A stretch of DNA of 9,400 nt from Helicobacteraceae bacterium (GTDB lineage: Bacteria > Campylobacterota > Campylobacteria > Campylobacterales > Sulfurimonadaceae). The position numbers and the translations under genes are program-made. Positions 1 through 5,315 of this stretch are shown one piece after another; positions within the stretch are counted from its first letter, which is position 1; every line of letters starts with the position of its first letter. The notes under the pieces were generated by a model. That model made no database searches and had not been told where the DNA came from. It worked only from the letters and a program-made list of their open reading frames with translations. Where the stretch lies: assembly GCA_027056525.1 (NCBI GenBank), contig JALUKO010000206.1, positions 1-9,400 on the forward strand, read 5' to 3'.

Positions 1-472
1 CATTGTACGCCACTTTTTCAGATTCTATGAGTTTGGCAAAACTGAGCGCTAATGTGTAGAGTCGTACGACATTCAGATAAAGGTTTCTTTTTGTATCTTC
101 TGCTTCGAGGGCAACTCTTTTTGCCGCATAATTTGCTTTATCTATGAGTGATGCAAATGCAAACCCTTCAAAGAGTGGGTATGTGAGTTTTATACTCCCC
201 TTGTACTGGTTTTGCGACTGAACCTGCAAAGCACTACCTGCAAAATACATAACAGGTTTTTCCTTAAGATAGAGAGCACCGTAAGAGATCTCTAAAGAGG
301 GGTAGTTCAGGGATTTTTGGGCTTGTGCATGTTTTTTATAGCTCTGTGTTTTTGCTTTGAGTGATTTAAGAAGCGGTGCGCTTTGTGAGTAAACAATGGC
401 TTCTTGCAAACTTAAAGCAAAAAGTTGAGCACTGAGAAAGATTGTCGATAAGAAAAAAATCACTTTTTTCAC
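1..472 (-). CDS. TolC-like outer-membrane efflux protein, 5' part only (runs off left edge)
   Basis: N-terminal 157 codons of a TolC/OEP-family protein, the outer-membrane channel of tripartite efflux or type I secretion systems. Translated from the GTG at 472 it begins with a clear signal peptide (MKKVIFFLSTIFLSAQLFA) followed by LSLQEAI, the usual opening of a mature TolC-family chain. Next comes a helical stretch rich in Ala, Gln, Lys and Leu, including YPLFEGFAFASLIDKANYAAK, which is typical of the periplasmic helical barrel. The GTG is preceded 8 nt upstream by AAAAAGG. An in-frame ATG at 514 would add 14 residues before the signal peptide and has no ribosome-binding site, so it is less likely. 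The gene is divergent from the small gene at 614. Partner pump genes (membrane fusion protein, inner-membrane transporter) would lie outside the window to the left, so the substrate cannot be told. Confidence 0.85.
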   Translation of the reverse strand, partial: MKKVIFFLSTIFLSAQLFALSLQEAIVYSQSAPLLKSLKAKTQSYKKHAQAQKSLNYPSLEISYGALYLKEKPVMYFAGSALQVQSQNQYKGSIKLTYPLFEGFAFASLIDKANYAAKRVALEAEDTKRNLYLNVVRLYTLALSFAKLIESEKVAYN

Positions 473-503
473 TCTAAACACCTTTTTGGACTCGGGGTCA
501 TTT

Positions 504-534
504 GTTATACTCATTGTATGTTTTGTAAGCTTAA
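504..534 (-). promoter_or_regulatory. Candidate promoter for the TolC-like gene
   Basis: On the minus strand a -10-like TATAAC lies at 509-504, about 30 nt upstream of the GTG at 472. The -35 region is poor (TTAAGC at 534-529, 19-nt spacing), which is common in Campylobacterota, where -35 boxes are weak. The palindrome at 530-546 overlaps this -35 region, so a bound regulator would be expected to affect this promoter. Inferred from sequence only. Confidence 0.4.
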
Positions 535-546
535 CCACATGTTAAG
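530..546. repeat. 17-bp palindrome CTTAAC-N5-GTTAAG, candidate operator
   Basis: Perfect 6-bp inverted repeat with a 5-nt spacer (CTTAACCACATGTTAAG) located between the two divergent promoters. It covers the -35 region of the leftward promoter and sits just upstream of the -35 box of the rightward one. The two-fold symmetry and position suggest a binding site for a dimeric regulator. The half-sites TTAAC/GTTAA resemble the Crp/Fnr-family NssR box known from Campylobacter (TTAAC-N4-GTTAA), but the spacer here is one base longer, so this identity is doubtful. A TetR- or MarR-type operator for an efflux gene is equally possible. Confidence 0.45.
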
Positions 547-552
547 TAGAGA

Positions 553-581
553 TTGACTAAAGGGTGTGTTTGTGATAAACT
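553..581 (+). promoter_or_regulatory. Sigma-70-type promoter for the small membrane protein gene
   Basis: TTGACT (553-558) matches the -35 consensus at five of six positions. It is followed by a 17-nt spacer and TAAACT (576-581), which matches the -10 consensus at four of six. Transcription would start near 588, giving a leader of about 25 nt that carries the AAAGGGA ribosome-binding site at 603-609. Confidence 0.5.
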
Positions 582-613
582 TCACTCTTTAAAAACACCA
601 TCAAAGGGATACT

Positions 614-724
614 ATGCAAGATACTACCGACCCCCTTACACTCACCATAAGAACAGTCGTTTTTGTAGTGATCGCGGGTTTATTTATATTTGTTTTAACA
701 AGAAAAAAAGAGGACAAGAAGTAA
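614..724 (+). CDS. Small single-pass membrane peptide, 36 residues, unknown function
   Basis: ATG at 614 with a strong AAAGGGA ribosome-binding site at 603-609 and a plausible promoter at 553-581. The peptide opens with a short polar, acidic N-terminus (MQDTTDPLTLTIR). One hydrophobic segment of about 16 residues follows (residues 14-29, TVVFVVIAGLFIFVLT), and the chain ends in a charged, Lys-rich tail (RKKEDKK). By the positive-inside rule the tail would be cytoplasmic and the N-terminus periplasmic. It is divergent from the TolC-like gene and may share its regulation through the palindrome at 530-546. Its stop codon is 6 nt from the stop of the convergent gene at 731. I do not recognise the family. 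Such small proteins often act as accessory subunits of membrane complexes, but nothing here identifies a partner. A chance frame is possible, though the combined promoter, ribosome-binding site and membrane signature argue against it. Confidence 0.6.
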   Translation: MQDTTDPLTLTIRTVVFVVIAGLFIFVLTRKKEDKK

Positions 725-742
725 ACCCTTTTAGTGGTTTAC
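721..742. terminator. Hairpin between convergent gene ends, possible bidirectional terminator
   Basis: GTAAACC (721-727) and GGTTTAC (736-742) form a perfect 7-bp stem with an 8-nt loop. The hairpin overlaps the last codons of both convergent genes (stops at 722-724 on plus and 731-733 on minus). There is no immediate T-run on the plus side. On the minus side a T-rich stretch follows only after about 11 nt, so this is not a textbook intrinsic terminator. Confidence 0.4.
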
Positions 743-1057
743 CTCTCTGTTTAAAACCTTTTCAACAGACTCTATTTTTGTTTTGAGTCTATTTTTACAA
801 TTTTTGCGTATATCGAACTTAAGTGATGAATAGACTCTCTCACAACACTCTAACTGCTCATATGCAAGCTCTATGATACCAAGAGCCTCTTTCATGCTTG
901 CAGCTTCTATAATCGTTCCCATAGGCGTCAACTGATACGCAACACCCGACTTGTCAATGGCATCTATAACCTTACTTACCTGTTTTGATACAGAAGCACC
1001 CTCTCTACACTCGTCCGATGTTGGGAACATACTAAATTCTAATAATACACTTGTCAT
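731..1057 (-). CDS. Thiamine-binding protein family (MTH1187/YkoF-like, UPF0045)
   Basis: Protein of 108 residues matching the small MTH1187/YqgV thiamine-binding family throughout. It opens MTSVLLEFSMFPT, contains the signature YQLTPMGTIIEA (residues 41-52) and ends in a basic region with IESVEKVL (95-102). Family members are ferredoxin-like folds that form tetramers and bind thiamine or a related pyrimidine in the cytoplasm; their exact role (carrier, sensor or salvage) is unsettled. The start is set by the ATGA overlap with the globin stop codon (1054-1057), indicating translational coupling. A GAGAGAG stretch in the globin C-terminal codons can serve as ribosome-binding site. The same frame stays open upstream to 1141, but that part is out-of-frame globin sequence and lacks family similarity. 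The acidic, Cys-containing insertion SDECREG (14-20) sits where relatives have a Gly/Glu-rich turn. Last gene of the leftward run. Confidence 0.85.
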   Translation of the reverse strand: MTSVLLEFSMFPTSDECREGASVSKQVSKVIDAIDKSGVAYQLTPMGTIIEAASMKEALGIIELAYEQLECCERVYSSLKFDIRKNCKNRLKTKIESVEKVLNREVNH

Positions 1058-1503
1058 TTTTCTCTCTCTTTTTGTTTTAGATAAAGCTTCTCTTCCATCT
1101 CTATAAGTATATCTGCTATGTATTTGTAAACCTCTCGCCATGCATCAAGAAGTTCCATGGAAGCATCATCACCAAGAACATCTTCTATAGCCTCTATAAA
1201 TGCTCTGCCGATTAAGGGGTAGTGTGCAGGTTTTACATCTTCTCTTACATGAGAGATCGCGATCACTTCCAAAGCGGGAAAAAGAACATGAATTTTTTCA
1301 ATATTTACCGCATAAGAGGAGATAGCATTGGCGAGTTTCATATGCTGGTTTTTAGGAGAATTGGCAAAAAGCATCTGCATTTTTGGATATTTTTCAAATA
1401 AAATCTCATACATTCTACTACTGATCTGAACATCATTACTCGTAATACAGCTGGCAGAAGCTTTGATAACATCTATACTTTGTTGTGAAATCCCTTTACT
1501 CAA
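1054..1503 (-). CDS. Single-domain globin (Vitreoscilla Vgb / Campylobacter Cgb type)
   Basis: A haem-binding single-domain globin without a reductase domain. It aligns well with Vgb/Cgb along its whole length. Counting from the TTG start, visible key positions are the B10 Tyr (Y32 in SSRMYEILF), the CD1 Phe (F46 in LFANS), the E7-position Gln (Q53 in NQHMKLANAI) and the proximal F8 His (H85 in ISHVREDV). They are followed by the family signature PAHYPLIG (92-99), LGDDASMELLDAW (110-122) and IADILIEMEEKLY (129-141). Tyr B10 with Gln E7 is the pattern of globins that detoxify nitric oxide or bind O2 tightly. The start chosen is TTG at 1503 because AAGGAG lies 6 nt upstream and the resulting 149 residues match the roughly 146 of Vgb and the roughly 140 of Cgb. 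The in-frame ATG at 1551 would add 16 residues with no ribosome-binding site. It is coupled to the downstream thiamine-binding gene by ATGA. Confidence 0.92.
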   Translation of the reverse strand: MSKGISQQSIDVIKASASCITSNDVQISSRMYEILFEKYPKMQMLFANSPKNQHMKLANAISSYAVNIEKIHVLFPALEVIAISHVREDVKPAHYPLIGRAFIEAIEDVLGDDASMELLDAWREVYKYIADILIEMEEKLYLKQKEREK

Positions 1504-1509
1504 TACTAT

Positions 1510-1515
1510 CTCCTT
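1510..1515 (-). promoter_or_regulatory. Ribosome-binding site deciding a TTG start for the globin
   Basis: AAGGAG on the minus strand, 6 nt before the TTG at 1503. The alternative ATG at 1551 has only an AT-rich run before it. This site is why the shorter reading frame is preferred. Confidence 0.65.
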
Positions 1516-1556
1516 CTCTCTTGTGACATTAAGATGTGAGATGTTATCCATAAACA

Positions 1557-1576
1557 GATTAATTCAAAATTAAATC
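1557..1576. repeat. AT-rich imperfect dyad upstream of the globin gene
   Basis: GATTAATT (1557-1564) and AATTAAATC (1568-1576) are inverted copies apart from one extra base. The element sits in the 87-nt gap (1504-1590) between the HIT gene and the globin TTG, the longest gap inside the leftward gene run. It could be an operator for independent control of the globin pair, or simply AT-rich composition. I see no convincing -10/-35 pair here. Confidence 0.25.
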
Positions 1577-1590
1577 ATCATCATGCTTTT

Positions 1591-2082
1591 TCAAATATAA
1601 TCCGGGATCAACGCCTTGATTTTTTTATAGATTTTCTCAAAATCGGTTGAATAAACTCTCGTTTGAGCAATCGATGTGATAAAGTTCGTATCTCTCTCCC
1701 AGCGGGGAACAAGATGCATATGTATATGTTCTGCTATTCCGGCACCCGCAGCTCCCCCAAGGTTCATACCTATGTTGACCCCTTTGGCGCCAAAACCCTC
1801 TTTTAAAAGTCTAACACACTTTTGTGCTAGCGCACTCATATGTAGCCAAGTCTCACTCGGAAGTTCCTCAAGTTTGTCAGTATGTACATGGGGAATGATC
1901 ATAAAATGCCCGGGGGTGTAGGGGTAGCGGTTCATAACGATAAAACAGTATGCATCACGATGAAGCACATGCAGTGATGTATCCTCTTGTTCATGTGTAC
2001 TTATATGGCAAAAGACACACCCCTTTATTTTTTCACTTGTAACATACTCATCCCGCCATGGTGCGTATAAGATATTTTCCAT
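1591..2082 (-). CDS. HIT-domain nucleotide-binding protein (Ap4A hydrolase/phosphorylase-like)
   Basis: Protein of 163 residues of the histidine-triad superfamily, which cleave dinucleoside polyphosphates or nucleotide phosphoramidates. The catalytic triad is HIHMHLVPRW (residues 119-128), with H121 as the expected nucleotidylated residue by position. The N-terminal MENILYAPWRDEYV, the pair C22/C25 (CVFC, probably zinc-binding), VMNRYPYTPGHFMIIP (49-64) and RWERDTNF (127-134) are features of the Ap4A-type branch. The start is firm: AAGGAG lies at 2088-2093, 5 nt before the ATG. The gene begins 13 nt after the dctM stop and is probably co-transcribed with it. It is cytoplasmic, probably housekeeping, with no evident functional link to the transporter. 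The precise substrate cannot be read from sequence. Confidence 0.9.
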   Translation of the reverse strand: MENILYAPWRDEYVTSEKIKGCVFCHISTHEQEDTSLHVLHRDAYCFIVMNRYPYTPGHFMIIPHVHTDKLEELPSETWLHMSALAQKCVRLLKEGFGAKGVNIGMNLGGAAGAGIAEHIHMHLVPRWERDTNFITSIAQTRVYSTDFEKIYKKIKALIPDYI

Positions 2083-2087
2083 ATCTA

Positions 2088-2093
2088 CTCCTT
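2088..2093 (-). promoter_or_regulatory. Ribosome-binding site of the HIT-domain gene
   Basis: AAGGAG on the minus strand, 5 nt before the ATG at 2082, within the 13-nt gap after dctM. It is the strongest ribosome-binding site in the run and fixes the start of the HIT gene. Confidence 0.6.
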
Positions 2094-2095
2094 AT

Positions 2096-3379
2096 TTATA
2101 AAAAAGCAAAAACAAGATCCGGAAACATTATAACCAAACCGAGTCCAAGAAGCTGTAGCAGTATAAAAGGGATGATCCCTTTATATATCTGCATAGTTTT
2201 TATGCTCTCACCTGCTGCACCTTTGAGAAAAAACAGAGAAAGTCCAAAAGGTGGCGTTAAGAACGAGGCTTGCAGATTGAGTGCAATAAGAACCGCAAAC
2301 CAGATAGGGTCTATCCCAAACGCATTCATCACAGGTACTAAAATAGGAACAATAATAAAACTAATCTCTATAAAATCTATAAAAAAACCAAGTATAAAGA
2401 TGCTTAGCATCGCCACAGCGATAAATATCCAAACATCCCCTATATCTTCTGAAAAAAACTCAAGTATAAGGTCACTTCCGCCAAGCTCGTTAAACACCAA
2501 AGAAAATGCAGTAGCACCGATGAGGATCATAAATATCATCCCGCTGAGTTTTACTGTCTCAAGTGAAGCGTAACGTAACATCTCAAAAGAGAATGATCTG
2601 TTAAAGAGTGCCAGCAAAAGCGCACCTATCACACCAAAGGCCGCAGACTCGGTCGGCGAAGCGATACCTGCAAAGATACTTCCAAGAACTGAGACCATAA
2701 GAAGCAGGGGCGGTACTATAGAGAAAACTATCTCCTTCAAACTCACCATCTGTATATCTTTTGGTATCGGTGCTACATCGGGATCAAAATAGGAACGAAT
2801 CAGTATATAAGCGACATACAGCCCGACTAAAACAAGTCCTGGAAGAACCGCACCCATAAAAAGCTCACCCACACTTACACTCATAACATCACCCAAAATA
2901 ATGAGTATGATACTCGGAGGTATGATCTGCCCAAGTGTTCCTGAAGCCGCTACAGTTCCAGAAGCCAGCCCTTTATCGTAGCCTGCTTTTATCATAAGTG
3001 GAAGCGCAATAACACTCATCATAACAACCGAAGCAGAGACTATCCCTGTAGAAGCTGCAAGCATCGCACCAACAAGCACAACACTTACCGCCAAACCACC
3101 ACGCACACCACGAAAAAGTGCACTCATAGACACAAGCAGTCTCTCTGCCATTTGTGACTTTTCAAGAACAAGTCCCATCGCTATGAACAAAGGAACAGCC
3201 ATAAGTGTTGTGTTGGACATAATTCCATAAATTCTAAAGGGAAGTACCGAAAAAACATCAAATCCCAAATGTGGTACAAAAAAGGCAAAAGCGATCGCTA
3301 CTGTCCCAAAAACAAAAGCAACCGGAATACCCACTAGCAAAAGTGCGAGCACTATGACAAACATAAGCATTGCTATCAT
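2096..3379 (-). CDS. dctM: TRAP transporter large permease subunit DctM
   Basis: Polytopic inner-membrane protein of about 427 residues, the usual size for DctM, the translocating subunit of tripartite ATP-independent periplasmic (Na+-driven) transporters. DctM hallmarks are present in order: GIPVAFVFG near the N-terminus (17-25), GTLGQIIPPS (147-156), SPTESAAFG (241-249), GFFIDFIEIS (331-340) and SFLTPPFGLSLFFLKG (372-387). The last two match best the branch annotated as mannitol/chloroaromatic-compound TRAP permeases (FcbT3/COG4664 type), as far as I recall. That name does not fix the substrate. I prefer the ATG at 3379, which overlaps the dctQ stop as ATGA and has GGAG 6 nt upstream. The ATG at 3391 adds MESP and is possible. 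No gene for a DctP substrate-binding protein is next to it in this window. Confidence 0.93.
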   Translation of the reverse strand: MIAMLMFVIVLALLLVGIPVAFVFGTVAIAFAFFVPHLGFDVFSVLPFRIYGIMSNTTLMAVPLFIAMGLVLEKSQMAERLLVSMSALFRGVRGGLAVSVVLVGAMLAASTGIVSASVVMMSVIALPLMIKAGYDKGLASGTVAASGTLGQIIPPSIILIILGDVMSVSVGELFMGAVLPGLVLVGLYVAYILIRSYFDPDVAPIPKDIQMVSLKEIVFSIVPPLLLMVSVLGSIFAGIASPTESAAFGVIGALLLALFNRSFSFEMLRYASLETVKLSGMIFMILIGATAFSLVFNELGGSDLILEFFSEDIGDVWIFIAVAMLSIFILGFFIDFIEISFIIVPILVPVMNAFGIDPIWFAVLIALNLQASFLTPPFGLSLFFLKGAAGESIKTMQIYKGIIPFILLQLLGLGLVIMFPDLVFAFL

Positions 3380-3861
3380 AGGGCTCTCCATTCATTCACA
3401 CTCTCAACAACATCCCGAAATGCCTGAAGTGCCAAAAATACAAAAGAAAGCGGCAAAAGTGCTTTGACTAAGAACCTGTACTCAAGTCCGCCGGGATTTG
3501 AGGATGCTTCATTTTGCATATAGCTCATCGTTACAAAATCGATCCCTATATAGATAATTAAAAAAGAAAACGGTAAAACAAAAAAGAGTGATGCCACTAG
3601 ATCCACCACAGCCTTTGTTTTTGGTGAGTACTTATCATAAAAAATGTCAACTCGCACATGAGCAGCTTCTTTGAGCGTGTAGGCTATACCAAAGAGTATG
3701 ATCACATCAAAGAGGTGCCACTCAAGCTCCTGCAGTGCTATGGAACCTGTAGAAAAAAGGTAACGCGCTGTTGCATCATACACAACAAGTACAACTAAAA
3801 TGCCAAGGACACACGCTGTAAAATAACCAAGGAATTTGATGCTTTTATCTATAAAGTTCAC
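3376..3861 (-). CDS. dctQ: TRAP transporter small permease subunit DctQ
   Basis: Protein of 161 residues with four predicted membrane helices (about 9-28, 50-64, 85-107 and 131-148), the standard DctQ topology. Conserved DctQ positions include ATARYLF (30-36), ELEWHLFD (45-52), HVRVDIFY (68-75) and the cytoplasmic/periplasmic loop SSNPGGLEYRF (120-130). The PGGL loop is typical of the FcbT2/COG4665 branch and pairs with the neighbouring DctM type. DctQ forms the membrane complex with DctM and is needed for transport. The start codon is GTG, 8 nt after the murF stop. Its weak ribosome-binding site (TAGG) overlaps that stop, so translation is probably coupled to murF. The DctM start overlaps its end by 4 nt. 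Confidence 0.9.
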   Translation of the reverse strand: MNFIDKSIKFLGYFTACVLGILVVLVVYDATARYLFSTGSIALQELEWHLFDVIILFGIAYTLKEAAHVRVDIFYDKYSPKTKAVVDLVASLFFVLPFSFLIIYIGIDFVTMSYMQNEASSNPGGLEYRFLVKALLPLSFVFLALQAFRDVVESVNEWRAL

Positions 3862-3869
3862 AAAAAAAC

Positions 3870-5315
3870 CTATATAAAACTTGGTGCATCATTTGCAAAC
3901 AGGATGATATCCCCTGCTTTTGTCTGATTTGCCAAGAGATCTGTAAGCGAGGATTTGTCATGTAAAATGATCTTTGTTTTTACTTTGAGATTTTTATCAA
4001 AAAGTTCCGCATTGAGAGAACCCGTAACGATCACTATATCAAACACCTTGTTAATAGCTTCGATGAGCTTTAAATTGAGCTCTTTGGAACTCTCAACCAA
4101 TCCAGGAGTTACTATCACTTTTCTTCCATCATGCAAAGAACAAAGTCTTACAGCCTCAAGCATACCGTCAATGTTGCCGTTATAACCATCATCAAGAATG
4201 ATCTTCCCTCCGGCTTTGATCTTCTGAAGCCTGTGCTCTACCGGTTCCAATGTACTTACGGCATTTATGATATCTTCATTGCTCATACCAAAGCTTTTTG
4301 CGATCCGAATCGCTACAGCGATGTTCATCGTTTGGAACTCACCAAGAACATCTGTATGAAGTTGCAACACTTCATTATCAAGTTGAAGTTCAAAGTCTGT
4401 TCCCTCAAGCGTTGCGTTTACATTCAGCACTTCATCACCGAAAAAAGTCACCTTTTCATGAGGTTCATCTGTTACGGAAGTGTGTATAAATGCCATTTCA
4501 AGCCTTGGAGACTGCATAATCTCAAGTTTTGTCGCTATGATATTTTCGAGTGTTTTAAAGTACTCTATATGCGCCAGTCCCACTTTACCCACTATCACTC
4601 TTTGTGGCTCTAAAAAAGTGGTGATCTCATAAATATCTCCACGCTCTCTTGCACCCGCTTCACATACATAGATTTGCGTTTGTTGTGGAAGTGACTCATT
4701 GACATCCCGTATGATTCCGCCAAGCGTATTCACACTTCTAGGCGTTGCATACACATTGAATTTTTTAGAGAGTATCTGTGCTACAAAGTTTTTTATGCTT
4801 GTTTTGCCGTAACTTCCCGTAATACACACAATTTGAAGATCTTTCATCTCTTTGAGTTTCTTTTTTGCCTCTTTTTTAAAAGCCGTAAACAAGAACTTCT
4901 CGATCATGTAACTACCTATATAAGCGATGGCCAAAGGCATAAAGACACCATAAACCTCACACGTTTCTTTAAGGGTACATAACACATCTTGAAAGAGCAC
5001 CAAAGAGATAAGAAGAATCAAAAAGCGTTTCACACGCCAAGTAAGAACAAGCTTTTTATCCAGTTTTTTATGCCACACGAACATAGCCGGTAAAACAGCA
5101 AAAAGGAAAAAGATAACAAAGAATTTTCCGGTTGTATAGTAAGCTATAAAAGGGATAAAAAAGTATATGACATGCCACCACGGCTTATGATGCTTCAAAA
5201 TCACCCGAGAAAGTTTATAATCATACCATTGTAAATTGGTGATAAGATACCAACCTAAAACAGTAACAAAAAGTACATTTGTTACAAAAGCCACCAAAAC
5301 TTCATAGTTTTCCAT
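3870..5315 (-). CDS. murF: MurF-type UDP-MurNAc-tripeptide--D-Ala-D-Ala ligase with N-terminal membrane region
   Basis: Protein of 481 residues. Residues from about 160 onward form the Mur ligase core: P-loop TGSYGKT (166-172), EAGARERGDI (219-228) corresponding to the Mg/substrate motif, LAHIEYF (248-254), VEHRLQ (359-364) and DDGYNGNIDGM (375-385), the MurF version of the C-terminal motif. The reaction is ATP-dependent addition of D-Ala-D-Ala to the UDP-MurNAc-tripeptide in peptidoglycan synthesis. In place of the usual soluble N-terminal UDP-binding domain (about 80 residues in E. coli), residues 1-145 contain roughly five hydrophobic segments (about 6-25, 46-61, 64-81, 97-113, 123-143) with charged loops, so the enzyme should sit on the inner membrane. 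A similar layout is annotated as MurF in Campylobacter, as I recall. The ATG directly follows the hydrolase stop (TAGATG), with GGAG 7 nt before it. Confidence 0.88.
   Translation of the reverse strand: MENYEVLVAFVTNVLFVTVLGWYLITNLQWYDYKLSRVILKHHKPWWHVIYFFIPFIAYYTTGKFFVIFFLFAVLPAMFVWHKKLDKKLVLTWRVKRFLILLISLVLFQDVLCTLKETCEVYGVFMPLAIAYIGSYMIEKFLFTAFKKEAKKKLKEMKDLQIVCITGSYGKTSIKNFVAQILSKKFNVYATPRSVNTLGGIIRDVNESLPQQTQIYVCEAGARERGDIYEITTFLEPQRVIVGKVGLAHIEYFKTLENIIATKLEIMQSPRLEMAFIHTSVTDEPHEKVTFFGDEVLNVNATLEGTDFELQLDNEVLQLHTDVLGEFQTMNIAVAIRIAKSFGMSNEDIINAVSTLEPVEHRLQKIKAGGKIILDDGYNGNIDGMLEAVRLCSLHDGRKVIVTPGLVESSKELNLKLIEAINKVFDIVIVTGSLNAELFDKNLKVKTKIILHDKSSLTDLLANQTKAGDIILFANDAPSFI

Noticed and set aside
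530..546. Calling the palindrome an NssR box
   Set aside because: The Campylobacter consensus has a 4-nt spacer and lies upstream of globin genes; here the spacer is 5 nt and the neighbours are an efflux gene and a small peptide. Kept only as an unassigned palindrome.
553..786. 77-codon plus-strand frame overlapping the small membrane gene
   Set aside because: Its start lies within the promoter -35 box and has no ribosome-binding site, the peptide is low-complexity and unlike any family, and it runs through the hairpin and into the convergent gene. The frame starting at 614 is far better supported.
1058..1141. 28-residue N-terminal extension of the thiamine-binding protein
   Set aside because: The extension is the out-of-frame reading of the globin C-terminus, lacks similarity to the family, and the ATGA-coupled start at 1057 gives the expected family N-terminus.
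2058..2573. 171-codon plus-strand frame opposite dctM and the HIT gene
   Set aside because: Antisense to well-conserved coding sequence. The translation is rich in Ile, Lys, Ser and Pro, as expected from the complement of a hydrophobic membrane protein, and no ribosome-binding site is seen.
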